This document shows positions 9,098 through 18,057 of a stretch of DNA of 64,000 nucleotides, piece by piece. Where the stretch lies: NCBI GenBank assembly GCA_026014565.1, contig JAOZIB010000027.1, forward strand, positions 1-64,000. Direction: 5' to 3'. The notes beneath the pieces are model-generated. The model saw only the letters and a program-made list of their open reading frames with translations, searched no databases and was not told the DNA's origin. Position 1 is the first letter of the stretch. Every line of letters starts with the position of its first letter. The translations under genes and the position numbers were made by a program. This DNA comes from Candidatus Bathyarchaeum sp. GTDB taxonomy: Archaea; Thermoproteota; Bathyarchaeia; Bathyarchaeales; Bathyarchaeaceae.

Positions 9098-10024
9098 AAA
9101 GACAGGAAACACCAAAAGTTATGAACTGTTAAAACAGTTGCCAAACGGTAACATATACTAAAAAGTTGGTTTTTTTCCAAATTAGTTTAGAAATGTTCTG
9201 CTGGTAAGGTCGATCCTGAACAAAAAATCAAAAGCTAGTTTTGTAAGTTACAAAAGACTGACAATAAAAATTAGAGGCAAAAAATGAGAGACTATAAGTT
9301 AATGTGTAATCATCTATACGACGTTTATCGTTAAGATTATAAAACGTCAATAATCTTTTTATGATAGTGAAAACTTTTGCAGTTCATGCCCTTCGTTCTA
9401 GATAATTTTTATCTAAATATATTTTCTTGTCTGACTATCACAATTTTAACATCTTATTCATCTATCACGCGTCTACTGGGGCTATCTCCGGATGCAGTAA
9501 TAATTCTACTAAATAAGGAAAGTTTCCGAGAAAAGCAGAAATTGAGTGTTTGCCATCTTTTTAGAACGGAATGATGAACTTAACTCTTTCGTATCAAAGA
9601 AAGCTAAAATTCACTATTGTGACGATTCAGTTTTGGAGGTGGGATATGGATTGAATCCACACCAAATGTATATACCTCCAGCAACTCCTAATTTTGGTTG
9701 ACTATAATTAGTTACAAGAATAACCGTTTTCTAATCAAAGCGCATTACTAACAAAGACCATTATCGCACAAAGAAAACATGAAAGTTTATGACAGATGCA
9801 CATGTTTTGGACGTTGTTTTCAATTTTTTGGTTCTTTATTCTTCTTCAGCTAGTGGTTTTTGCTTCTGTTGTTTTGAGTTTTGTAAGCATTCCTAGAAGA
9901 TGCCAAGGGTAGAAAATTGCATGTTTGTCTTGTGGGCTACATGTGAAGAATCCGATTTGGCGCCGTTACCACCACGTTTTCGGGCATATATATTAAGGAA
10001 TAGAGGGAGGAAAAGAGACTGATT
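9098..10024. other. gene-poor stretch with possible coding remnants
   Basis: No intact gene is convincing. A 65-codon open frame at 9377-9574 has unremarkable composition and no recognisable motif. At 9582-9701 a plus-strand fragment reads DDSVLEVGYGLNPH, which looks like a damaged methyltransferase motif I (separate entry). The rest, up to the recombinase remnant, is AT-rich with frequent stops. Confidence 0.5.
9582..9701 (+). pseudogene. possible methyltransferase N-terminal remnant
   Basis: A 39-codon open stretch ending at TGA 9699-9701 contains KIHYCDDSVLEVGYGLNPHQ, which resembles the start of a SAM-dependent methyltransferase ('..sVLEVGcG.n.h'). There is no continuation downstream in any frame that I can recognise, and no clear start. 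This is at most a decayed fragment; chance similarity cannot be excluded. Confidence 0.25.
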
Positions 10025-10330
10025 TTGGGCTTCTTTTCGGCAATTATCAACATCAGTTTCCAGTTTACTCTAAACTGGAAACTATTTGGGTCAAGCTTTT
10101 GGAGAATTGAAAAATATGTGGTTGTTGAGCGGTCTGGGAAACTTAAGGAAATTAGGCCAGTGAGCCGTCATATGCGCCGCTATAATTTGCATGCAATACG
10201 GCACAGCAGGGCTACTGAGTTGATTAAGTTTTATGGGTTTGATGGTTTTGCGTCTGTGTTATGCTGGATCTGTTTGCTAAATGACAACACGTGCACCTTT
10301 TTTTGGTGCAAAATGGTTGGCAAAAACTGA
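10025..10330 (+). pseudogene. tyrosine recombinase (integrase) remnant
   Basis: The frame contains MRRYNLHAIRHSRATELIKF (from 10172), a clear copy of the H-x-x-R box of XerA/phage-type tyrosine recombinases ('lHaiRHsrAT.li..yGf'). After YGFDGF the expected continuation moves to another frame, where LRLCYAGSVC is followed by a stop; this resembles the 'dl.vyaGws' region that follows in archaeal integrases. The catalytic Arg I region and the final tyrosine are absent, so this is the broken C-terminal part of an integrase. It sits exactly between the glycan island and the conserved aro operon, as expected for a relic of the element that inserted the island. Confidence 0.65.
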
Positions 10331-10347
10331 AAATCAAAAGAGCTCCG

Positions 10348-11466
10348 TCAATTAGTAGCTTTTACTTCCAGAACTTTAGGTATCAAACCATCCCTAAGCA
10401 TGTGATCAATCAAAACCAAGGCAACCGCAGACTCCACAACAGGAACAGCTTTAGGCACAATACATGCATCGTGTCGGCCCTTGACATTAATTGTTGTATT
10501 AGTCATTTCCAGCAAATCCACAGTTTTTTGTTCTTTAGCAATAGATGGTGTTGGTTTTATTGCGACTCTAAGAACAATTGGCATTCCAGAAGACATACCG
10601 CCAACGACACCGCCAGAATTGTTGGTTGTTGTTTTTACTTCTCCATCAACCATCATGTAAGAGTCGTTGTTTTCTGAGCCTTTGAGTCGCGCAGCTTCAA
10701 ATCCAACACCAAATTCAACGCCTTTAACTGCAGGAATTCCAAAAAGTGTTTTTGCCAAGTCAGCATCCAAAGAATCATACAAAGGCGCCCCCACACCAGG
10801 TAAAACATTAAGGGCACAACATTCAACAATGCCACCAATACTGTCTCCTTCACTTTTTGCTTTCAGAATTGCAGTTTCCATCTTCTTGGAAGCAGTTAAG
10901 TTAGGGCACCTAACTGAGCTCTCATAGGTTTTTTCCCGAACATCTTCCACAGAAGGCACTTTTGGAATTTTAACTCCACCAATCTCAGAAGTATAAGCCA
11001 AGATTTCAACACTAGCAAGTTGAAGTAATTTTTTTGCAATTGCTCCAGCCATAATATATGCAACAGTAAGGCGACCAGAGAATCTGCCTCCACCGCGGTT
11101 GTCGTTGAACCCAAGGTATTTGATTCGTGCAGGGTAATCGGAATGCCCGGGACGGGGGGTGTGGCGTATTGCTTCATAAGAATCTGAAACTACTTCTTTG
11201 TTCCATACGAGAACACAAATAGGAGCACCAGTTGTAAAGCCTTCATAGATTCCAGACAATAATTCAACGGTGTCTTCTTCTCTTCGGGCAGAAACAATTT
11301 CTAGGTTTTGAGGTAACCGTTTGTCCAGTTCTTTTTGAATGTCCTCAACAGACAAAGGAAGACCAGCAGGACACCCATCTATTACTACCCCGACGCATCG
11401 TCCGTGGCTTTCCCCAAAACAGGTTACAATAAACTCTTTTCCGATCGAATTAGAGCCCAACAACAT
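10348..11466 (-). CDS. aroC: chorismate synthase
   Basis: Converts 5-enolpyruvylshikimate-3-phosphate to chorismate using reduced FMN, the last common step to aromatic amino acids. The protein is 372 residues, normal for the family. It has the N-terminal signature FGESHGRCVGVVIDG (about 17-31), RPGHSDYPAR and DNRGGGRFSGR (about 122-132), and GGVVGGMSSGMPI near residue 290. It is the last gene of a nine-gene minus-strand array and overlaps the end of aroA by 17 bases. GGAGG is only three bases from ATG 11466, so TTG 11460 (spacing nine) may be the true start. Confidence 0.96.
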   Translation of the reverse strand: MLLGSNSIGKEFIVTCFGESHGRCVGVVIDGCPAGLPLSVEDIQKELDKRLPQNLEIVSARREEDTVELLSGIYEGFTTGAPICVLVWNKEVVSDSYEAIRHTPRPGHSDYPARIKYLGFNDNRGGGRFSGRLTVAYIMAGAIAKKLLQLASVEILAYTSEIGGVKIPKVPSVEDVREKTYESSVRCPNLTASKKMETAILKAKSEGDSIGGIVECCALNVLPGVGAPLYDSLDADLAKTLFGIPAVKGVEFGVGFEAARLKGSENNDSYMMVDGEVKTTTNNSGGVVGGMSSGMPIVLRVAIKPTPSIAKEQKTVDLLEMTNTTINVKGRHDACIVPKAVPVVESAVALVLIDHMLRDGLIPKVLEVKATN

Positions 11467-12724
11467 TGCCTCCTAACGCTCGCAGGTCATTAAAGAACTT
11501 GGGATACGACTTATTTATACATTCAACGTTTTGAATCTTTGTTTCTCCCTTGGCACCCAAAGCAGCAACAGCACACGACATAGCAATCCGATGGTCATTA
11601 TGAGGATCAACAGTAGCACCAACCAACTGACGCCCCCCGGTAATGGTCAGGCCATCTTCATTTACTTTGATGTCTGCACCCATTTTTTTGAGTTCAGCAC
11701 TTATGCTAGCTAGCCTATCAGATTCTTTGAATCTCAAACGTTGAGCATTAAAAATCTTGGAAGTTCCCTTAGCATAACAAGCAAGAACAGCACACACCGG
11801 AACTAAATCTGGAATATCACGGGCATCAATATCCACGCCAACAAGGGATTTGCCATGAACTTCAACTGAATCCATGTTGACCGTAATTTTTGCGCCCATA
11901 TCTTTCAATATTTGAAGGATTGCTCGGTCACCTTGAGCGGTCTGATACACAAGCCGGTTAACAGTAATCTGGGATTGAGTAACTACTGCAGCAGCAAAAA
12001 GAAAAGCTGCCGAAGAAAAGTCACCAGGCACAACACTGTCACAAGGAACAAAACTCTGATTTGAAGGAATCCAAAGACCAGAGAGGTCATTGGTCACTGC
12101 GCCTTGAAAGCCGTATTTGTCCAGAACTTCGAGGGTCATTTCAACGTAACCTTTAGACTCCAAAGGAGTTGAAACAGTAATGTCAGTATCATGGGATGCT
12201 TTTGGGCAGGCAAACAACAATCCAGAAATGAATTGAGAACTAACGTCACCCCGGATAGAAGTTTTTCCGCCTTTGATTCCCCCACCACAAACAACCACGG
12301 ATGAATCGTTTGGGATATCTGAATCTACACCTAATTCTTTGAGGCTTTCAAGAAGAGGCTCTACAGGCCTGCGAGCAAAAGACGCCCCAAACAGAAACTT
12401 TGAAGCCCCAGAAGCCAAAGCAGCAACAGGAATCATGAAACGAAGAGTAGACCCCGATTCCCTACAATCAATAGGATTTTTGGGAGTCTTAACTGTTTCA
12501 TGCCCATGAATTATCCAACAGTTCTCTTGTAATTCAACTTCTGCACCAAGGGCTTTAACTGCATCTAAGGTTGCTTGGGTGTCATCTGAAATAAGAGGAT
12601 TAAATACTTTTGAAGTACCCTCAGAAAGTGAGGCTGCGATTACCATTCGGTGGGTGTAAGCCTTGGATGGAGGCGCACAAACCACACCTTTCAATGCAGT
12701 TGTGTTTTTAACCGTCAAATCCAA
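11450..12724 (-). CDS. aroA: 3-phosphoshikimate 1-carboxyvinyltransferase (EPSP synthase)
   Basis: Joins shikimate-3-phosphate and phosphoenolpyruvate to make EPSP. The 424-residue protein shows the family landmarks: SKAYTHRMVIAA near the N-terminus, ESGSTLRFMIPVAALASG (about 87-104), SSQFISGLLFA, QRLRFKESDRL (about 337-347) and DPHNDHRIAMSCAV (about 378-391). It starts at TTG 12724, three bases after the stop of the shikimate kinase gene, and its end overlaps aroC. Both arrangements point to translational coupling in one operon. Confidence 0.96.
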   Translation of the reverse strand: MDLTVKNTTALKGVVCAPPSKAYTHRMVIAASLSEGTSKVFNPLISDDTQATLDAVKALGAEVELQENCWIIHGHETVKTPKNPIDCRESGSTLRFMIPVAALASGASKFLFGASFARRPVEPLLESLKELGVDSDIPNDSSVVVCGGGIKGGKTSIRGDVSSQFISGLLFACPKASHDTDITVSTPLESKGYVEMTLEVLDKYGFQGAVTNDLSGLWIPSNQSFVPCDSVVPGDFSSAAFLFAAAVVTQSQITVNRLVYQTAQGDRAILQILKDMGAKITVNMDSVEVHGKSLVGVDIDARDIPDLVPVCAVLACYAKGTSKIFNAQRLRFKESDRLASISAELKKMGADIKVNEDGLTITGGRQLVGATVDPHNDHRIAMSCAVAALGAKGETKIQNVECINKSYPKFFNDLRALGGNVVGL

Positions 12725-12727
12725 TTT

Positions 12728-13600
12728 TTAACTTACCACCCTTGCTTTCTCAAGATTAATTTTAGCTTCTAAAACGTCGCCTTCATAGTTCTGCCATGCG
12801 TCTTTTACATGCTCTATGTTTTCTTTGGAAACTATTGCAGTAACTGCAGGTCCAGTTCCAGATAACCCCGCAGCCAAAGCACCAGCCGTGAGGGCATCAA
12901 CTGCAGGAGTTGAATCATAGCCAAGAGCAGAAGAATAAACTAGGCCGTTCAGGGTTAAAGCAGACCAGTAGTTTCCGTTTAAGGCTTCATTGTAGGCTAC
13001 TTTAACAGCAGAAGACAAAGCCTTCATCCGTTTCACGTTAGAACTAACAGTGTAAGTTTTTTGGGCAGGAACATAAAACAAAACAGCAGGAGCCTCAGAT
13101 AACTCAAATCGCTTAACGATTTGTCGCTCTAAATTATCAGTTATTACTACCCCACCAAAATATGAAGCACAAGCATCATCAAAAGCCCCGGTTATGGTAA
13201 CCTTTGCATCCAAAGCAGCTTCAACCCCCAACCGCACCAACGCAACATCATCCAAACTGCGGTCTAACACTGTAACAGTTGCCAAAGCTATTGCGTTTGC
13301 TGCTGCACTGCTGCTTTTCATGCCCCGTGCTACTGGAATGTTTGAAGTAGTTTCAACTTTTGCGCCAAACTGCTCTTCTAAACCAAAATGTTTCAAGATA
13401 TGCTCAACAGTTTTTTGTGCCAAAATAGGATTTTCTGAAGAATCAGACTCAATAACAACATCAACATGACCAGATTCATCGGTTAGTTTTACAGTTGCTT
13501 TGGTCCAAAGGTCCACACCTACTGCAGCGCCTTTTCCAGTAGCAATTGCATTAATTATTGTAGCAGCACCATGAGAAATTGCTTCAGCACGTCGGCTCAT
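12728..13600 (-). CDS. aroK: archaeal shikimate kinase (GHMP family)
   Basis: Phosphorylates shikimate at O3 with ATP. This is the archaeal, GHMP-superfamily enzyme, unrelated to bacterial AroK. It is 290 residues and contains the ATP-binding loop PVARGMKSSSAAANAIA (about 88-104) and a C-terminal GLSGTGPAVTAIV glycine-rich motif 3 (about 248-260). The start ATG 13600 follows GAGGTG and overlaps the TAA of aroE by one base, giving a coupled start. Confidence 0.94.
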   Translation of the reverse strand: MSRRAEAISHGAATIINAIATGKGAAVGVDLWTKATVKLTDESGHVDVVIESDSSENPILAQKTVEHILKHFGLEEQFGAKVETTSNIPVARGMKSSSAAANAIALATVTVLDRSLDDVALVRLGVEAALDAKVTITGAFDDACASYFGGVVITDNLERQIVKRFELSEAPAVLFYVPAQKTYTVSSNVKRMKALSSAVKVAYNEALNGNYWSALTLNGLVYSSALGYDSTPAVDALTAGALAAGLSGTGPAVTAIVSKENIEHVKDAWQNYEGDVLEAKINLEKARVVS

Positions 13601-14466
13601 TAGTCTGCACCTCGCTTTTTTAGAGCATTTAATGCAGCTTTTCTCATAACGTCAACAGGAGCAGGACAATTAGTCCAAATGTGAAAAGCAACTGCCCCCT
13701 GATAAATGAGCATTTCAAGACCTGAGATAACCTTGGCACCTGCAGTTTTTGCATCTTTCAAAAGTTTAGTTTCCAAGGGATTGTAAATGATGTCCATCAC
13801 ACTAAGGTCAGAACGCAACAATTCACAAGGAACAGGGCTACTTTCCGTATCAGGATGCATACCCATACTGGTTGCGTTAATTAGAATATCAGCCGTCTCG
13901 AGTTCTTGTTTAAGGACCTCAAAGGAAAGGGCTCCACTAGTTACTGAAGCGCCTAGATTTTTGGGCAACGATTTAACCAGTTTTTTGGCTTTGACGACAT
14001 TTCTGTTCAAAATGACTAACTCATTAACATCTTGAACAGCTTCATGGGCTATTGCTTGGGCTGCTCCCCCAGCCCCGAGGAGAACAAGTTTCTTTTTTTC
14101 TGACGAAACACCGTTTTCTTGCAGAGCAATCATAGCTCCTTTGCCGTCTGTGTTGTATCCAACAAGTTTTCCTTGATTGATAAGAATGGTATTTACTGCC
14201 CCAACAGATTTTGCAGAAACGTCAAGGTCATCAAGATATTTCATGACCTCATTTTTGTGGGGCATGGTCACGTTTAATCCTTTAAAGCCTAAACTTTTTG
14301 CCCCTAAAACGGCGTGTTCCAAGTCTTTGGCGGGTACTGTAAAAGCAACATAAACAAGGTTCAACCCAAGTTCCTTGAATGCTGAATTATGCATCACTGG
14401 ACTTAGAGAGTGGTCTACAGGGTCACCTATAATAGCGCACACTCTAGTTTTTCCAGAGACACTCAT
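13600..14466 (-). CDS. aroE: shikimate dehydrogenase
   Basis: Reduces 3-dehydroshikimate to shikimate with NADPH. The 288-residue protein has the substrate region GDPVDHSLSPVMHN (about 15-28), NVTMPHKNEV with the catalytic lysine (about 64-73), NTDGKGA, the Rossmann loop LLGAGGAAQAIAHEA (about 128-142) and NRNVVKA as the NADP-discriminating region. Spacing to aroD is zero and the downstream kinase start overlaps by one base. Confidence 0.95.
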   Translation of the reverse strand: MSVSGKTRVCAIIGDPVDHSLSPVMHNSAFKELGLNLVYVAFTVPAKDLEHAVLGAKSLGFKGLNVTMPHKNEVMKYLDDLDVSAKSVGAVNTILINQGKLVGYNTDGKGAMIALQENGVSSEKKKLVLLGAGGAAQAIAHEAVQDVNELVILNRNVVKAKKLVKSLPKNLGASVTSGALSFEVLKQELETADILINATSMGMHPDTESSPVPCELLRSDLSVMDIIYNPLETKLLKDAKTAGAKVISGLEMLIYQGAVAFHIWTNCPAPVDVMRKAALNALKKRGAD

Positions 14467-15150
14467 CTATTTTAGCCCCAAAGTCTGGTATGCAAGTTTC
14501 ATTTCTTGTATGGTTAATTGTCCTTTTGCTGTTTTTCGTTTTTCGTCAAGACAAGCAAAAGTAAAAAATGCACCAAAAACAGGAGACAACAAGCGAGAAG
14601 TTTTTCCAAATTCTCCCATGGCAAAACAAACCAGTTTCGCTTGCTTAGACAATTCAGAAACAAAATCCAACACTAATAAATTGTCCGTCACGGACTTGGC
14701 GGTAGTGACAATTTTGCAAACATCAGCATCCAAAGCTGAAATTTCATCTTGGACTTTTTTCAGTTCAGGTAATGATGGAGTCTTCTCAAAATCATGAAAA
14801 GAAACAATAACTTTTGCCCCAGCTTCACGAAAACTCTGGATCAATTGAACATGATTTGGTGTTCCTAAATCTACATCCACATATTCGAAGCCGTTTTGTA
14901 TGGCATCAAACAATATTTTTTGGCGCTCAGTTTCAGTTCCCAAAAAACCTCCGTGCTGCTCTTTTGATTTGTTAGTAGCAATCAAAGGAATTTGGGTACA
15001 AGATGCAATTTCTTTTAGGCCATCATGTTTTTTGAGACTGTCAAGTCGGATTTCAATAAGGTCTGGTTGTAAAACGTTTGCAGTCTGCAGTAATTGAATT
15101 GCTTCATCTACTGTTTTGGGGGGAATTGCAACGCAGACTCGTATTGTCAA
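14467..15150 (-). CDS. aroD: 3-dehydroquinate dehydratase, type I
   Basis: Dehydrates 3-dehydroquinate to 3-dehydroshikimate by a Schiff-base mechanism. The 227-residue TIM-barrel protein shows LIEIRLDSL (about 31-39), YVDVDLG, VIVSFHDFEKTPS with the catalytic histidine (about 114-126) and CKIVTTAKS with the Schiff-base lysine (about 146-154). It starts at TTG 15150, overlapping the end of the preceding gene by four bases, and abuts aroE. Confidence 0.94.
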   Translation of the reverse strand: MTIRVCVAIPPKTVDEAIQLLQTANVLQPDLIEIRLDSLKKHDGLKEIASCTQIPLIATNKSKEQHGGFLGTETERQKILFDAIQNGFEYVDVDLGTPNHVQLIQSFREAGAKVIVSFHDFEKTPSLPELKKVQDEISALDADVCKIVTTAKSVTDNLLVLDFVSELSKQAKLVCFAMGEFGKTSRLLSPVFGAFFTFACLDEKRKTAKGQLTIQEMKLAYQTLGLK

Positions 15151-16217
15151 CGCTCTATCACTGCTTCTTCTTTCACCAATGTTCCAAAGTGCCTGCCGCC
15201 TTCTTCCACTTGGGCGAGGATTTTGTCTCCTTTTGTTAGGTCAGTTACGGCTTTAGAGCCGTCGGGAGTAACTACCCGTATGGTTTCGGCGTTTTGGACA
15301 ATAAGTTTCAAACTTTTGCCTTCATGTTGTGCTTCAATTAGAAGCATTGGTCGCCACTCAATTTTTGAGCGAGCAACATTGGTTACCCTGACGTTTCCTT
15401 CACGGTCTACGATAAGGACTTCTTCCCCAGACTTTAGTTCAGACAAGTACCTTGTCCGGTTAGGAGAAGTAAGAGCATACAAAGACAAAGGACCAGCATT
15501 AACCCTGAAAGGACGAGTTTCAACATATGGGCTTTCATGAACTTCTGCCTGAACCAAAAACAAGCCAGAAGACTGACAACCCAAAAGCATACCTTCTCCG
15601 GGTTTCATGAGTTCACAGGTGTCAATACAGGAACGAGCTCCAGTTCCAATCTCTTTTACTTCAACAACTTCAACAGGAACCAAGCTTACACCAACAGACT
15701 CTTTCTTGGCAAAATCTGCAGTTTCCTTAAGTTCGTCAAGGCTATCAGTTTTCAGAACGACTCCATCTGAACCAAGTTCCAAAGTTTCTAAGGCTACTTT
15801 TGCCTCTTTTGCGTTGGAAACTTCTGCTAAAAGTTTGGTTTTTCCCCGAGTCTTTGCGATAAGGTTCTCCAAAGGAATAATCTTCCAGTCTGGAGTTCCA
15901 ACAATAACATAATCCGACAAAAGTTCAGCAGCAGCTATGGCGGTTTCTTCATCCTTTTTGCTGTTAATAATCATTTTAACTGCAACACATTTTCCGTCTG
16001 CCTTCAGTTTTTTGACTGAACCAATCTCAGAAAAAGGAACAATAACAATGTCTGAATCTCCAGAGATAGAGGCTGCAGATAGCCCAGCTTTTTTTGCAGT
16101 TTCAATATCTTTTGGGTCAACTAATGCAACATCACAAAACTGTGACGCAGATTTTAACAGCTTAGTTTTTTGGAGTTCAGAAAGGGCAACATCGATTTCG
16201 ACCCAAAGGTACTTCAT
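15147..16217 (-). CDS. aroB': 3-dehydroquinate synthase II
   Basis: Oxidative deamination and cyclisation of 2-amino-3,7-dideoxy-D-threo-hept-6-ulosonate (ADTH) to 3-dehydroquinate; this is the archaeal enzyme, not the DAHP-using AroB. It is about 356 residues. Typical features are MKYLWVEID at the N-terminus, GARSCIDTCELMKPGEGML (about 193-211) and HESPYVETRPFRVNAG (about 227-242). ATG 16217 is preferred over GTG 16226 because GGTGAAT then sits at the right Shine-Dalgarno distance; the upstream gene stops immediately before it. Confidence 0.94.
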   Translation of the reverse strand: MKYLWVEIDVALSELQKTKLLKSASQFCDVALVDPKDIETAKKAGLSAASISGDSDIVIVPFSEIGSVKKLKADGKCVAVKMIINSKKDEETAIAAAELLSDYVIVGTPDWKIIPLENLIAKTRGKTKLLAEVSNAKEAKVALETLELGSDGVVLKTDSLDELKETADFAKKESVGVSLVPVEVVEVKEIGTGARSCIDTCELMKPGEGMLLGCQSSGLFLVQAEVHESPYVETRPFRVNAGPLSLYALTSPNRTRYLSELKSGEEVLIVDREGNVRVTNVARSKIEWRPMLLIEAQHEGKSLKLIVQNAETIRVVTPDGSKAVTDLTKGDKILAQVEEGGRHFGTLVKEEAVIER

Positions 16218-16218
16218 T

Positions 16219-17004
16219 TTATTCACCCAGAATTTTCATAGCCTCAGCTACTGAGGCGTTATCATGAACAATCGCTGAAAGCGCCTTTACTATGTTTGTG
16301 GGATTCTCATGTTGAAACACATTTCTGCCAATTGACAATCCGGCACCGCCTCCAGTTATTGAGTCTTTTACCATTTGTAAAACATCTTTGGTCGTTTCGG
16401 CTTTTGGTCCGCCAGCAATGATAACTGGAACGGGACAAGAATCAGTAACTTGTTTGAAGGATTCAACATCACCAGTGTAATTGGTTTTTATGATGTCTGC
16501 TCCAATTTCTGCGCCCAAACGGGCAGCATGAGCCACTACATCTGCAGAATGCGCATTTTTGATGTTTGGTCCTCGAGGATACATCATAGCCAACAAAGGC
16601 ATTCCAAAATCGTCACATTCACAAGCGACTTTACCTAAGGTTGCAAGCATACTAGATTCGTGTTTAGAACCCACGTTGATATGCACTGAAACTGCGTCTG
16701 CACCTAAACGGACAGCGTCATCTACTGTTCCAATCTGTGTTTTGTCGTTTGATTCAGGGCAAAGGGAAGAAATTCCTGACAAATGAATGATTAATCCTGC
16801 GTTTGCGTTGTCTACTTTTTTTGCTATTCCCCGATTTATGAGGACTGCATCAACATCTCCAAGTAGCAACTTGTTGATTATGTCTTGCATGTTTGTTAGT
16901 CCACTAATTGGACCAACAGTTACTCCATGGTCCATTGGGACAATCACGGTTTTATTGTCACTTCTGAAGATTCGTTTTAATCGTCTTTTTTTACCTGCTT
17001 CCAA
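16219..17004 (-). CDS. aroA': ADTH synthase (2-amino-3,7-dideoxy-D-threo-hept-6-ulosonate synthase)
   Basis: Condenses L-aspartate semialdehyde with 6-deoxy-5-ketofructose-1-phosphate to form ADTH, the entry to the archaeal aromatic pathway. This 261-residue class I aldolase-like TIM barrel has VIVPMDHGVTVGPISGL (about 20-36), MMYPRGPNIKN (about 140-150), IIKTNYTGD with the likely Schiff-base lysine (about 173-181), VIIAGGPKAET and GGGAGLSIGRNVFQH (about 217-231). It starts at TTG 17004 behind AAGGAGG. The aspartate-semialdehyde dehydrogenase gene directly upstream supplies its substrate. Confidence 0.95.
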   Translation of the reverse strand: MEAGKKRRLKRIFRSDNKTVIVPMDHGVTVGPISGLTNMQDIINKLLLGDVDAVLINRGIAKKVDNANAGLIIHLSGISSLCPESNDKTQIGTVDDAVRLGADAVSVHINVGSKHESSMLATLGKVACECDDFGMPLLAMMYPRGPNIKNAHSADVVAHAARLGAEIGADIIKTNYTGDVESFKQVTDSCPVPVIIAGGPKAETTKDVLQMVKDSITGGGAGLSIGRNVFQHENPTNIVKALSAIVHDNASVAEAMKILGE

Positions 17005-17019
17005 AGGTTCTTGCCTCCT

Positions 17020-18057
17020 TTAGATGAACTTCTTCACTTTCAAGTATTCGGCATTAAGGACACCGCATCCAGCAGCTCCTCGTATCGTATTGTGACCCAA
17101 AGCAATAAACTTCACCCCATCCATCACAGGGTCTTTTCTGAGCCGCCCAACTACGGTGCTCATTCCATTGCCTTCCATTCGGTCTAACCGAGTTTGTGGA
17201 CGATTAGGCTCCCAAGTCACAACAACTGGTTTTTCTGGGGCAGAAGGCAGTTTTAGGGTTTGTGGTTCACCAATGAAATTTTCCATAGCCTCAGCTACAG
17301 CTTGGGGCTCTGCTTTCTTTTTGGTTGCCACAAAAACAGCTTCCATATGACCATCAATTACTGGAACTCTGTGACAGCTAGATGAAACTTTAAAGTCAGC
17401 AGGTTTTGATGCAGTTCCCAGAATTTTTTGGGTCTCAGATTCCATTTTCGGTTCTTCACCGCCTATGAAAGGAATGACGTTGTCCACAATGTCCATTGAG
17501 GCAACTCCGGGGTATCCGGCACCGGAGATGGCTTGCATTGTTGACACTATGAGGCTTTTGATTCCAAACACATCATAGATTGGCTTTAGGGGCAATGTTA
17601 GAACTGTTGTACTGCAGTTTGGATTTGTTACGAGTATGCCGTCCCATTTTCGTTTTCTTTGCTGTTCTTCGATTAAGCTAACATGATCAGCATTAATTTC
17701 AGGATTAAGCATCGGAACATCGGGGTCCATTCGGTGAGAAGACGCGTTGCTAACTACCACATGTCCAGCAGCGGCGAAATCTGCTTCAACTTTTCCTGCT
17801 ACATTAGAGGGCAAAGCAGAGAATACAATGTCAACATCTTTTACTTCGTTGGGGGTAATGTCTACTACTTCCATAGGGGCAACAGCTTCAGGAACTGGAG
17901 TTGATTGTCTCCATCTCGAGGCTTCTCCGTATGTTTTTCCAGCGCTTCTTTCTGAGGCAGCAACAGTTGTTACTTCAAACCATGGGTGATTTTCTAGCAG
18001 TTGAACAAATATTTGTCCAACGTTACCTGTTGCACCTAATACTGCGGCTTTTAGCAT
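17020..18057 (-). CDS. asd: aspartate-semialdehyde dehydrogenase
   Basis: Reduces aspartyl-4-phosphate to L-aspartate-4-semialdehyde with NADPH. The 345-residue protein has the N-terminal Rossmann loop VLGATGNVGQIFV (about 6-18), the catalytic cysteine in VTNPNCSTTVL (about 143-153), ISGAGYPGV and SSCHRVPVIDGH (about 235-246). It overlaps the aspartate kinase gene by seven bases. Only one such gene is seen in the window, so it must feed both ADTH synthase and homoserine dehydrogenase. Confidence 0.95.
   Translation of the reverse strand: MLKAAVLGATGNVGQIFVQLLENHPWFEVTTVAASERSAGKTYGEASRWRQSTPVPEAVAPMEVVDITPNEVKDVDIVFSALPSNVAGKVEADFAAAGHVVVSNASSHRMDPDVPMLNPEINADHVSLIEEQQRKRKWDGILVTNPNCSTTVLTLPLKPIYDVFGIKSLIVSTMQAISGAGYPGVASMDIVDNVIPFIGGEEPKMESETQKILGTASKPADFKVSSSCHRVPVIDGHMEAVFVATKKKAEPQAVAEAMENFIGEPQTLKLPSAPEKPVVVTWEPNRPQTRLDRMEGNGMSTVVGRLRKDPVMDGVKFIALGHNTIRGAAGCGVLNAEYLKVKKFI

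Noticed and set aside
9377-9574. 65-codon open frame in the island
   Set aside because: No motif, no ribosome-binding site and composition like the surrounding non-coding sequence.
9645-9660. GGATTGAATCC resembling a tRNA T-arm next to the integrase relic
   Set aside because: No acceptor, D or anticodon stems can be folded around it; no tRNA gene was found anywhere in the window.
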